A stretch of 7,186 bases of DNA from an uncultured Collinsella sp. (GTDB taxonomy: Bacteria; Actinomycetota; Coriobacteriia; Coriobacteriales; Coriobacteriaceae): assembly GCA_902493615.1 (NCBI GenBank), contig CABUQK010000100.1, positions 1 through 7,186 on the forward strand, in the 5' to 3' direction. The notes beneath the pieces are model-generated. The model worked only from the letters and a program-made list of their open reading frames with translations. It was not told the DNA's origin and ran no database searches. Every line of letters begins with the position of its first letter. Position 1 is the stretch's first letter. The translations under genes were made by a program, and so were the position numbers. Positions 1 to 5,327 of this stretch are shown here, piece by piece.

Positions 1-1
1 C

Positions 2-781
2 GGCGAGGATTACCTGTTCCTCGGAGACACCGCCCGCGTGCCCTACGGGGCCAAAAGCCAGAAAACGATTGTCCGCTATTCCCTTCAGGCCGCCGCCAAG
101 CTCATCGGCCAGCGCATCAAGCTGCTGGTCATCGCCTGCAACACGGCGACCGCTGCGGCCTTGCGTCTGGCCCAGCAGGTGCTCGACGTTCCCGTGATCG
201 GCGTGATCGCGCCGGGTGCCCGTGCGGCAATCAACAGCACCCGCTCGCGTCGTGTGGGCGTGCTCGCCACCAACCTCACCATTCGCTCGGGCGCCTACAC
301 GCGCGCCATTCAGGATCTAGATGCCGGCGTCGATGTATACGGCTGTCCTGCCTCGAGCTTTGTCGAGGTTGTCGAACACGAGCTCGCCTCGGGTGCACAT
401 CTGCAGGAACAGTGGCTTGAGAACGAGGACATCTTCGATACGCCTGCCGTGCGTGCGCTGGTGGGTGCCACGGTTGAGCCGCTGCGCGACCACGGTATCG
501 ATACCGTGGTGCTCGGCTGTACGCATTTTCCGCTGTTGGTGGGACCTATCCGGCATGCGCTGGGGCCTGGGGTGCGCGTCGTGAGTTCCGCCGAGGAGAC
601 CACGCGCGAGCTGACCGATATCCTCACGCGCCGCGAGCAGCTGGCGGGCGACGCCGCCGAGCCGCAGCATCGTTTTGCCACGACGGCCGATAACATTGCC
701 GAGTTTGCGGTGGCGGGCAGCTTTATCTTTGGTCAGCCGCTCAAGAGCATCGAACACATCGATATCGATGAGCTGAAATAG
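2..781 (+). CDS. murI: Glutamate racemase, 5' end cut off by the window
   Basis: Interconverts L- and D-glutamate in the cytoplasm, supplying D-Glu for peptidoglycan precursors (MurD step). The frame is open from base 2 to the TAG at 779-781, giving 259 visible codons; the family is usually about 260-290 residues, so roughly 20-30 N-terminal residues with the DSGVGG motif lie outside. The visible part opens with the typical GDTARVPYG segment. Both catalytic cysteines are present: ACNTA (Cys codon 137-139) and LGCTHFPLL (Cys codon 518-520), the two-base pair that deprotonates each enantiomer. A GTG at 38-40 lies inside the conserved DTARVPYG motif and is not the real start. The gene is followed after 54 nt by rph in the same frame, matching the murI-rph-rdgB order known in Actinobacteria. 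Identity is secure; only the start is unseen. Confidence 0.96.
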   Translation, partial: GEDYLFLGDTARVPYGAKSQKTIVRYSLQAAAKLIGQRIKLLVIACNTATAAALRLAQQVLDVPVIGVIAPGARAAINSTRSRRVGVLATNLTIRSGAYTRAIQDLDAGVDVYGCPASSFVEVVEHELASGAHLQEQWLENEDIFDTPAVRALVGATVEPLRDHGIDTVVLGCTHFPLLVGPIRHALGPGVRVVSSAEETTRELTDILTRREQLAGDAAEPQHRFATTADNIAEFAVAGSFIFGQPLKSIEHIDIDELK

Positions 782-835
782 ATGTAAGGCAGCCGCCAAA
801 GCCTTCGCCACATCTTTTGCCGAAAGGATATTTCT

Positions 836-1561
836 ATGGAGTACATGCAGGTCAACCGCGCCAACGGTCGCGCCGCCAACGAGTTGCGCCCCGTTAAGCT
901 CACCCGTGGCGTCATGAAGCACGCCCACGGCTCGTGCCTGGCCGAGTTCGGCGACACGCGCGTGCTGTGCGCCGCCACTATCGAGGAGGGCGTGCCGGGC
1001 TGGCGAAAGGGAGCTAAGGCCGGCTGGGTGACCGCGGAATACGCCATGCTGCCGGCGTCGACCGGCAAGCGCTGCAAGCGCGAGCACGCCAACCGCAAGG
1101 GTCGCTCCATGGAGATCGAGCGCCTCATTGGCCGCAGCCTGCGTACCGTCGTCAACATGAAGGCGCTCGGCGAGTACACCGTCACCGTCGACTGCGATGT
1201 GATTCAGGCCGATGGCGGCACGCGTACAGCGAGCATCACCGGCGCCTGGGTGGCGCTGCACGACGCCCTCGCCATGTGGGTCGAGGCGGGCAAGATCGAT
1301 CGCATCCCGCTTACCGGCCAGGTGGCTGCCATCTCCATGGGCGTTGTCGACGGCAATACGCTGCTTGACCTCGATTATTCCGAGGACAGCCATGCCGAGG
1401 TCGACATGAACCTCGTCGCCACCGACACCGGTGAGATGATCGAGCTCCAGGGTACCGGCGAGCAGGCGCCCTTCGACCGCAAGCGCCTCAACGCCCTGCT
1501 CGACCTGGGCGACAAGGGTATCGCCGAGCTCATCGAGCTTCAGCGCCAAGCCCTCGCTTAA
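836..1561 (+). CDS. rph: Ribonuclease PH
   Basis: A phosphate-dependent 3'-5' exoribonuclease that trims tRNA 3' ends and helps rRNA turnover, acting as a hexameric ring. The 241-residue product has the usual family length (about 238-245). It shows the phosphorolytic core: FGDTRVLCAATIEEGVP (38-54), GWVTAEYAMLP (63-73), the basic REHANRKGRSMEIERLIGRS stretch (82-101), the signature GGTRTASITG (127-136, with Arg130 in the phosphate site) and LDLDYSEDSHAEVDMN (177-192), holding Asp178 and Asp184 of the metal/catalytic site. No key residue is missing. The ATG at 836 is preferred because AAAGGA (823-828) sits 7 nt upstream; an ATG at 845 is less well placed. The stop codon TAA (1559-1561) is the first part of the inverted-repeat element described at 1560-1600. 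It is probably co-transcribed with murI, as the 54-nt gap has no clear promoter or terminator. Confidence 0.97.
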   Translation: MEYMQVNRANGRAANELRPVKLTRGVMKHAHGSCLAEFGDTRVLCAATIEEGVPGWRKGAKAGWVTAEYAMLPASTGKRCKREHANRKGRSMEIERLIGRSLRTVVNMKALGEYTVTVDCDVIQADGGTRTASITGAWVALHDALAMWVEAGKIDRIPLTGQVAAISMGVVDGNTLLDLDYSEDSHAEVDMNLVATDTGEMIELQGTGEQAPFDRKRLNALLDLGDKGIAELIELQRQALA

Positions 1562-1600
1562 CCTGCCAAAAAGGGACAGGTTTATTTTGGTAGGTTTTAT
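1560..1600 (+). repeat. Nested inverted-repeat element after rph, possible terminator
   Basis: AACCTGCCAAAA (1560-1571) pairs with TTTTGGTAGGTT (1585-1596) over 12 bp with one G-U wobble. The 3' arm runs into TTTTAT, so it could act as an intrinsic terminator for rph. The same 5' arm can instead pair its first six bases AACCTG with CAGGTT at 1577-1582 (perfect, 11-nt loop), so two exclusive hairpins are possible. The core around AGGGACAGGTTTATTTTGG resembles short intergenic repeats I recall from many genomes, some of them linked to REP-associated transposases. That resemblance is from memory and only one copy is visible here. The rest of the gap (1601-1690) holds two overlapping 8-bp palindromes (1607-1618) and no convincing gene. 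Confidence 0.5.
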
Positions 1601-1704
1601 CTGCTGAGACGTCTAGACACAAGACTGCCGTTGATTGAGAGGGGAGAGGCGGAGACCCTCGTTGCCCTCGGCGCGGCATTGCTATAGAGACAAGGAGGCC
1701 AGTC

Positions 1705-2346
1705 ATGGCACTTGAGAAGATTGACATCGACACCCTCGACCCGGTGGCGACCATCGTCGTGGCAACGGGCAACGCCCATAAGCTCACCGAGATCGAGGCC
1801 ATTTTGGGCAAGGTCATGCCCGAGGTGCGCTTTGTGGCGCTCGGCCAGCTGGGTGATTTTGAGGATCCCGAGGAAAACGGCACGACGTTTTTGGAGAACG
1901 CCATCATCAAGGCCCAAGCCGCGGTTGAGGAGACGGGCCTTATGGCCATCGCCGACGATTCGGGCTTGGTCGTCGACGCGCTGGACGGTGAGCCCGGTGT
2001 GTATAGCGCGCGCTATGCGGGCGTGCACGGCGACGATGCCGCCAACAACGCCAAGCTTCTCGTTAACCTGGAAGGCGTGGCAGATGAGGACCGCACCGCG
2101 CGCTTTATGAGCGTCGTCGCGCTCATCGACACGGACGGTCTGGTCACCTATGGCGAGGGCGCCTGCGAGGGCGTTATCGCGCACGAGGGCCGCGGCGACC
2201 ATGGTTTTGGCTATGACCCGCTGTTCCTGCCGGTCGACACGCCGGGCAAGACCATGGCCGAGCTGACGGCTGACGAGAAGAACGCCATCAGCCATCGTTT
2301 CCACGCGCTCGAGCATCTGTCCGCCAAGCTGACGGGCGAGGAGTAG
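1705..2346 (+). CDS. rdgB: XTP/dITP pyrophosphatase (Ham1/RdgB family)
   Basis: Hydrolyses non-canonical purine triphosphates (XTP, dITP, ITP) to monophosphate and pyrophosphate, keeping deaminated bases out of DNA and RNA; a cytoplasmic dimer in known members. The product is 213 residues, slightly long for a family of about 195-205. Family motifs are in order: VVATGNAHKLTEIEAIL (18-34), the substrate/Mg site ADDSGLVVDALDGEPGVYSARYAG, HGFGYDPLFLP, and SHRFHAL near the end. The ATG at 1705 is set by a strong AAGGAGG (1692-1698) six bases upstream. This gives about 14 residues before the conserved ATGN strand; a GTG at 1744 would remove most of that but lacks a comparable ribosome site. The position after rph and before dtd fits a quality-control operon. 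Identity is firm; only the short N-terminal extension is unusual. Confidence 0.96.
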   Translation: MALEKIDIDTLDPVATIVVATGNAHKLTEIEAILGKVMPEVRFVALGQLGDFEDPEENGTTFLENAIIKAQAAVEETGLMAIADDSGLVVDALDGEPGVYSARYAGVHGDDAANNAKLLVNLEGVADEDRTARFMSVVALIDTDGLVTYGEGACEGVIAHEGRGDHGFGYDPLFLPVDTPGKTMAELTADEKNAISHRFHALEHLSAKLTGEE

Positions 2347-2349
2347 GCC

Positions 2350-2796
2350 ATGCGTGCGGTGGTGCAGCGCGTGCTCAACGCTGGCGTGACGGTCGACGGC
2401 GAGTGCGTGGGCCGCATTGGACGCGGCTACCTGGTGCTGCTGGGTGTGGGCCATGGCGATACGCGTGCCGAGGCCGACAAGCTGTGGGGCAAGCTCCGCG
2501 GGCTGCGTATCAACGAGGACGAGAACGGCAAGACCAATCTGGCGCTTGCCGATGTCGACGGCGAGGTGCTCGTGGTGTCGCAGTTCACGCTGTTCGCCGA
2601 CTGCCGCCACGGTCGCCGCCCGTCGTTTACGGATGCCGGCGCACCCGATGTTGCCAACGAGCTCTACGAGTACTTCCTGACGCTTGTGCACGAGGACGTT
2701 GAGCATGTGGCGCACGGTATCTTTGGCGCCGACATGAAGGTCGACCTGGTCAACGACGGTCCGTTCACCATCGTCCTCGATACCGACAATCTTTAG
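2350..2796 (+). CDS. dtd: D-aminoacyl-tRNA deacylase
   Basis: Hydrolyses the ester bond of D-aminoacyl-tRNAs (and mischarged Gly-tRNA-Ala), recycling tRNA and keeping D-amino acids out of proteins. The 148-residue product has the standard length. It starts with MRAVVQRV, shows the SQFTL active-site motif at 77-81 followed by FADCRHGRRPSF, and ends with NDGPFTIVLDT, whose Gly137-Pro138 pair is the chiral-selectivity element of this family (normally Gly-cisPro). The start lies 3 nt after the rdgB stop. Its ribosome site GAGGAG (2338-2343) lies in the last codons of rdgB, 6 nt upstream, so translation is probably coupled. A role near murI is sensible, since D-Glu production adds to the D-amino-acid pool, but that link is inference. 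Confidence 0.97.
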   Translation: MRAVVQRVLNAGVTVDGECVGRIGRGYLVLLGVGHGDTRAEADKLWGKLRGLRINEDENGKTNLALADVDGEVLVVSQFTLFADCRHGRRPSFTDAGAPDVANELYEYFLTLVHEDVEHVAHGIFGADMKVDLVNDGPFTIVLDTDNL

Positions 2797-2824
2797 GTTA
2801 CGCGGTTTTACCAAACCGCGTAAC
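2797..2824 (+). terminator. Perfect 12-bp hairpin right after dtd stop
   Basis: GTTACGCGGTTT (2797-2808) and AAACCGCGTAAC (2813-2824) are exact reverse complements with a TACC loop, starting at the base after the dtd TAG. Neither strand has a T-run beyond the stem, so it is not a textbook intrinsic terminator. It may be an mRNA 3'-end stabiliser, a factor-assisted terminator or a protein site. It marks the end of the rph-rdgB-dtd group before the next promoter. Confidence 0.45.
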
Positions 2825-2882
2825 AACTGGTCATGCGAGGTTGTCGTCTGGTACGTATTTGGGACCGGGCTTATTTAGCTAC

Positions 2883-2912
2883 TTGCGTATGGCCACAACA
2901 GGGTGCTATAGT
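2883..2912 (+). promoter_or_regulatory. Extended -10 promoter for veg-ispE
   Basis: TTGCGT (2883-2888) is followed after 18 bp by TATAGT (2907-2912), and the -10 is preceded by TGC, an extended -10 motif. The predicted transcript start is near 2919, giving a leader of about 60 nt to the veg ATG. The surrounding stretch is more A+T-rich than the genes, as expected for a housekeeping promoter. The stretch 2825-2882 shows nothing else I can name. Confidence 0.7.
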
Positions 2913-2932
2913 ATTAGAGTTTTGTCTATCTT

Positions 2933-2952
2933 AGGGGTATTATCCCCTTTTT
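2933..2952 (+). promoter_or_regulatory. Short hairpin plus T-run in the veg leader
   Basis: AGGGG (2933-2937) pairs with CCCCT (2944-2948) around a six-base TATTAT loop, and a run of five T (2948-2952) follows. It lies inside the predicted leader, between transcript start and ribosome site. The 5-bp stem is weak for a terminator but has the layout of a leaky attenuator; it may also only be leader structure. Confidence 0.35.
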
Positions 2953-2979
2953 GAATTGCACCTTCTGGAGGCCCTGTTC

Positions 2980-3276
2980 ATGGAAGAGATGGAAGTCAAT
3001 CACGTCGACGACATCCACGAGAAGCTGACCGATATGGTGGGCGATCGCGTCAAGGTTAAGGCCAACATGGGCCGTACCCGCGTCGTCGAGCGCATGGGCA
3101 CCATCAAGAGCGTCCACCCGGCCGTCTTCATTGTCGAGGTTGACGAGCGTCGTGGCCGCAAGTCGCGTCAGTCCTACCAGTATATCGATGTGCTCACCGG
3201 TCAGGTCGAGCTGTTCGACCCCGAGAGCGGCGAGCACATCTTTACCCCGCTCGGCAATCAGCTCGAGGAGCATTAA
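2980..3276 (+). CDS. veg: Veg-family small protein (DUF1021)
   Basis: A 98-residue protein of the Veg family, named from Bacillus subtilis, where Veg is abundant and reported to promote biofilm formation by opposing SinR. The biochemical role in other groups is not settled. Family features are VDDIHEKLTDMVGDRVKVKANMGR with the basic GRTRVVER stretch, then PAVFIVEVDE, the RQSYQYIDVLTGQVEL strand pair and a charged C-tail; the pattern fits a small beta-barrel. The ATG at 2980 is chosen because GGAGG (2967-2971) lies 8 nt upstream; an in-frame TTG at 2956 precedes that site and an ATG at 2989 is too far from it. No signal peptide or membrane segment. ispE starts 2 nt after the stop, echoing the veg-ispE neighbourhood of Firmicutes. 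Family assignment is good; function is inferred only. Confidence 0.88.
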   Translation: MEEMEVNHVDDIHEKLTDMVGDRVKVKANMGRTRVVERMGTIKSVHPAVFIVEVDERRGRKSRQSYQYIDVLTGQVELFDPESGEHIFTPLGNQLEEH

Positions 3277-3278
3277 CG

Positions 3279-4175
3279 GTGACCGATTGGTCCCTGACTC
3301 TTTCCGCGCCGGCAAAGATTAACCTCTACCTGGGGGTTCATACCGAGCGCGATGACCGCGGCTACCACAGGGTCGATTCCCTGATGGCGGCCGTCGGTCT
3401 TTCCGATACCGTGACGGTCACGCCGGCGCAGGCGCTGACCGTCCAGACGGTTCCAGCATCAGATTTTCCCATGCAAAAGAATACGGCGTATCGGGCTGCG
3501 GTTGCTATGGCCGAGCATTATGGTCGCGAGGCAAACATCTGCGTGACGATTGAGAAACGCATTCCATTGTGCGCCGGCTTGGGCGGCCCCTCGACGGATG
3601 CGGCCGCGGTCATTGTCGCCTTGGCGGAGCTCTGGGGCATTGATCGCACCGACCCAGCGCTCGATGACATTGCGCGGGGCATTGGTGCCGACGTCCCGTT
3701 CTTTTTGCACGCGAGCCCTGCGTTTTACGTAGGTGGGGGAGACGTGCTGGCAACTGAGTACCCCGCGCTGCCCGCGACGCCCGTCGTACTGGTTAAGCCG
3801 CGCGAGGCAAGCGTTTCGACAATTGAAGCCTATCGACGTTTTGACGAGGCCCCGGTGCCTGCGGACAAGCCCGGCGCGATAGCTTCTGCCTTGCGTGCTG
3901 GTGATGCCGAGACGGCATATGCGCTCATCCATAACAACCTGGGTGTCATTTCCGCACAGATGGAGCCGCAGATTCAAACGGTTCTCGATTGGCTGCGTAA
4001 ACAGGACGGCACCGTTGCTGTAGATGTGTGCGGATCGGGCGCCTGTTCGTTTGCCATTTGCGACACCGCCGCCACGGCCGAAAGGCTTGCGGACGCTGCC
4101 CAGCAAAAAGGCTGGTGGGCCTGCGCGACGGAGCTCATTCCCAACACGGTTCGCGTCGAAGTGCCAAAGAAGTAA
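3279..4175 (+). CDS. ispE: 4-diphosphocytidyl-2-C-methyl-D-erythritol kinase
   Basis: A GHMP-superfamily kinase that phosphorylates CDP-methylerythritol with ATP in the MEP pathway to IPP/DMAPP. The 298-residue product fits the family (about 280-310). Motif 1 is APAKINLYLGV (10-20) with Lys13, followed by RGYHRVDSLM; the ATP loop is PLCAGLGGPSTDAAA (96-110); catalytic Asp138 lies in IGADVPFFL; the third GHMP motif is CGSGACSFAIC near the C-terminus. The ATP loop is slightly atypical: Pro104 replaces the second Gly of the usual GGS. The start is GTG at 3279, supported by GAGGAG (3265-3270) 8 nt upstream inside the end of veg, so translation is likely coupled to veg. It uses codons such as TCA that lysS, rdgB and dtd avoid. 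Identity is confident. Confidence 0.95.
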   Translation: MTDWSLTLSAPAKINLYLGVHTERDDRGYHRVDSLMAAVGLSDTVTVTPAQALTVQTVPASDFPMQKNTAYRAAVAMAEHYGREANICVTIEKRIPLCAGLGGPSTDAAAVIVALAELWGIDRTDPALDDIARGIGADVPFFLHASPAFYVGGGDVLATEYPALPATPVVLVKPREASVSTIEAYRRFDEAPVPADKPGAIASALRAGDAETAYALIHNNLGVISAQMEPQIQTVLDWLRKQDGTVAVDVCGSGACSFAICDTAATAERLADAAQQKGWWACATELIPNTVRVEVPKK

Positions 4176-4184
4176 AAATTTCTC

Positions 4185-4216
4185 TAGCACACGACGGAAA
4201 TCTTTGTTACTATAGT
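4185..4216 (+). promoter_or_regulatory. Probable promoter of tRNA-Pro
   Basis: TATAGT (4211-4216) is a good -10 box placed so that transcription would begin near 4222-4224, just before the first tRNA base at 4225. The -35 region is poor: TAGCAC at 4185-4190 is the best nearby match, with a long 20-bp spacer. The -10 is persuasive, the -35 is not. Confidence 0.5.
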
Positions 4217-4224
4217 CGAGCTAA

Positions 4225-4301
4225 CGGGTTGTGGCTCAGTTTGGTAGAGCACTGCGTTCGGGACGCAGGGGTCGCTGGTTCAAATCCAGTCAACCCGACC
4301 A
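4225..4301 (+). tRNA. tRNA-Pro, anticodon CGG, CCA encoded
   Basis: The cloverleaf folds fully. The acceptor stem is CGGGTTG (4225-4231) with CAACCCG (4291-4297); the D arm is GCTC/GAGC with loop AGTTTGGTA; the anticodon stem is CTGCG/CGCAG with loop TTCGGGA. Bases 4259-4261 are the anticodon CGG, reading proline codon CCG. The variable loop is GGGTC, and the T arm is GCTGG/CCAGT with loop TTCAAAT. The discriminator is A4298 and CCA is encoded at 4299-4301. The only stem irregularity is a G-T pair at the base of the T stem. It is probably a single-gene transcript with its own -10 box and terminator. Confidence 0.97.
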
Positions 4302-4312
4302 GAGCATGAGGA

Positions 4313-4340
4313 GGGACCGCTTCTTGCGGTCCCTTTTTTT
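4313..4340 (+). terminator. Intrinsic terminator after tRNA-Pro
   Basis: GGGACCGC (4313-4320) pairs perfectly with GCGGTCCC (4326-4333) around a TTCTT loop, directly followed by seven T (4334-4340). A textbook Rho-independent terminator, ending the tRNA transcript 12-39 nt after the CCA. Confidence 0.95.
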
Positions 4341-4348
4341 AGCTATTG

Positions 4349-4377
4349 TTGTGATACCGCGATACCCGCGGTATACT
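4349..4377 (+). promoter_or_regulatory. Promoter of tatA
   Basis: TTGTGA (4349-4354) and TATACT (4372-4377) are separated by exactly 17 bp, a near-consensus housekeeping promoter. Transcription should start near 4384, giving a leader of about 30 nt with the ribosome site GGAGG (4404-4408). Confidence 0.8.
4354..4374. promoter_or_regulatory. Candidate operator over the tatA promoter
   Basis: ATACCGCG (4354-4361) and CGCGGTAT (4367-4374) form a perfect 8-bp inverted repeat with a 5-bp spacer, starting on the last base of the -35 and ending within the -10. The spacer ATACC repeats the left half and itself forms a second dyad with GGTAT (4362-4366 and 4370-4374). Placement between the promoter boxes is typical of a repressor or MerR-type site; no regulator gene is in view. 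Confidence 0.45.
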
Positions 4378-4413
4378 CATTCGAGCTTGTCTCGCTGTAT
4401 TGTGGAGGTCTAC

Positions 4414-4689
4414 ATGTTTGGACTGAGGGCTCCTGAGCTCATCATTATTCTCGTCGTTGTCCTGATTATCTTCGGGCCCAAGAACCTGCCGAAGCTCGGC
4501 AAGTCCCTCGGCTCTACCGTCAAGAATATCCGCGAGGGTATGGAGGGCGACGATAAGGCCGAGACCAAGCAGGCCGAGGAGGTCGTGGTCGAGCAGTCCG
4601 AGGAGGACAAGGAGATCGCTGAGCTCGAGGCCAAGCTCGCTGCTGCCAAGAAGAAGCAGGCAGAGGACAGCGACGCGGACGCAGAGTAG
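4414..4689 (+). CDS. tatA: Sec-independent (Tat) protein translocase subunit, TatA type
   Basis: A 91-residue inner-membrane subunit of the twin-arginine translocase, which moves folded proteins across the membrane. The layout is typical: a very short N-terminus MFGLRAPE, one hydrophobic helix (about residues 9-20, LIIILVVVLIIF), the FGPKNLPKLGKSLG hinge and start of the amphipathic helix (20-33), then a charged, probably disordered tail rich in Glu, Lys and Ala that may form a helix. The ATG at 4414 has GGAGG (4404-4408) 5 nt upstream; longer in-frame extension would run back through the terminator and tRNA and is not real. Glu at position 8 leaves a TatB-like or dual TatA/TatB reading open. 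No tatC is nearby. It has its own promoter and terminator, so it is likely monocistronic. Confidence 0.9.
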   Translation: MFGLRAPELIIILVVVLIIFGPKNLPKLGKSLGSTVKNIREGMEGDDKAETKQAEEVVVEQSEEDKEIAELEAKLAAAKKKQAEDSDADAE

Positions 4690-4714
4690 TCCCATCCCTT
4701 TGGGGTGAGCACCT

Positions 4715-4747
4715 GACCGGCTTGCCCGCAGGCTAGCCGGTCTTTTT
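4715..4747 (+). terminator. Intrinsic terminator after tatA
   Basis: GACCGGCT (4715-4722) pairs with AGCCGGTC (4735-4742); inside, GCC (4724-4726) can pair with GGC (4731-4733) beyond a T-T mismatch, leaving a CGCA loop. TTTTT (4743-4747) follows at once. A strong Rho-independent terminator separating tatA from greA. Confidence 0.93.
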
Positions 4748-4754
4748 CGTTTTG

Positions 4755-4760
4755 TTGACA
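4755..4760 (+). promoter_or_regulatory. Candidate -35 box for greA
   Basis: A perfect TTGACA lies between the tatA terminator and the greA ribosome site, where a promoter is needed. No good -10 box is found 16-18 bp downstream: that stretch, AGAGTTGGGG, runs into the Shine-Dalgarno. TTGA recurs at 4762 and 4770. The promoter is therefore only partly supported, and read-through from tatA is possible. Confidence 0.35.
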
Positions 4761-4795
4761 GTTGATTGTTTGATCAGAGTTGGGGAGATATCCGT

Positions 4796-5266
4796 ATGGA
4801 CGCAAGCCAGATCGTACTGACCGCTGAGGGCCGCCAGAAGCTCGTCGAGGAGCTCGCCTGGCGTGAGGGCGATTACGCCAAGGAGATCGTCGAGGACATC
4901 AAGGAAGCCCGCGCGTTCGGCGACCTTTCGGAGAACTCCGAGTACGATGCCGCCAAGGACAAGCAGGCCCAGAATGCTGCTCGTATCGCCGAGATCCAGG
5001 CCATTCTTGCCAACGCTCAGGTTGCTGCCACCACGGGCGATCTGACCGTCTCCATCGGTTCCACCGTTTCGCTGATTGATCCCAACGGCGAGGTCATGGA
5101 AGTCACGCTCGTTGGTACCACCGAGACCAACTCGCTCGAGCACAAGATTTCCAACGAGTCTCCGGTCGGTCACGCCATCATCGGTCACGGCGAGGGCGAC
5201 TCCGTCGAGGTCGTTACGCCTTCCGGCAAGACTCGCGTCTACACCATCGCCAAGATCGCACGCTAG
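4796..5266 (+). CDS. greA: Transcription elongation factor GreA
   Basis: Binds RNA polymerase, inserts its coiled coil into the secondary channel and stimulates cleavage of backtracked RNA. The 156-residue product matches the family length (about 158). Residues 1-75 form the N-terminal coiled coil with LTAEGRQKLVEEL (8-20) and the tip motif FGDLSENSEYDAAKD (41-55), including the acidic pair Asp43 and Glu46 that holds the catalytic Mg. The rest is the C-terminal FKBP-like domain, with NESPVGHAIIGHGEGDSVEV before a final TPSGKTRVYTI. The ATG at 4796 is supported by GGGGAG (4782-4787) 8 nt upstream; an in-frame TTG at 4766 precedes that site. It is followed by an attenuator-like hairpin and lysS; greA next to lysS is a known neighbourhood in several bacteria. 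Confidence 0.96.
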   Translation: MDASQIVLTAEGRQKLVEELAWREGDYAKEIVEDIKEARAFGDLSENSEYDAAKDKQAQNAARIAEIQAILANAQVAATTGDLTVSIGSTVSLIDPNGEVMEVTLVGTTETNSLEHKISNESPVGHAIIGHGEGDSVEVVTPSGKTRVYTIAKIAR

Positions 5267-5270
5267 ACCA

Positions 5271-5327
5271 CGGTCCCGCGTAAAGGTATGTTTTCGCTCC
5301 CTGGGACCGAATCCTGGGGAGCGTTTT
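5271..5327 (+). terminator. Terminator/attenuator between greA and lysS
   Basis: CGCTCCC (5295-5301) pairs with GGGAGCG (5317-5323), with an inner GGA/TCC pairing (5304-5306, 5312-5314) and a TTTT run (5324-5327). This looks like an intrinsic terminator ending 19 nt before the lysS ATG. Upstream, CGGTCCC (5271-5277) is perfectly complementary to GGGACCG (5303-5309), which lies in the terminator loop. The two pairings compete or form a pseudoknot, giving the layout of an attenuator. The lysS ribosome site GAGGAG (5333-5338) lies just after it. Confidence 0.7.

Noticed and set aside
38..40. GTG as start of murI
   Set aside because: It lies within the conserved GDTARVPYG motif; the frame continues upstream to the window edge.
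786..805. AAGGC/GCCTT stem between murI and rph
   Set aside because: Only 5 bp with a 10-nt loop and no T-run; likely chance.
317..1549. 410-codon - strand open frame across murI and rph
   Set aside because: Both real genes happen to be in the same frame, and their codon bias leaves the complement open. No recognisable protein and no ribosome site.
1597..2826. 409-codon - strand open frame across rdgB and dtd
   Set aside because: Same codon-register shadow over two well-identified genes.
4231..4413. Upstream in-frame extension of tatA reaching into the tRNA
   Set aside because: It would translate the tRNA and terminator; the ATG at 4414 has a proper ribosome site and gives the standard TatA N-terminus.
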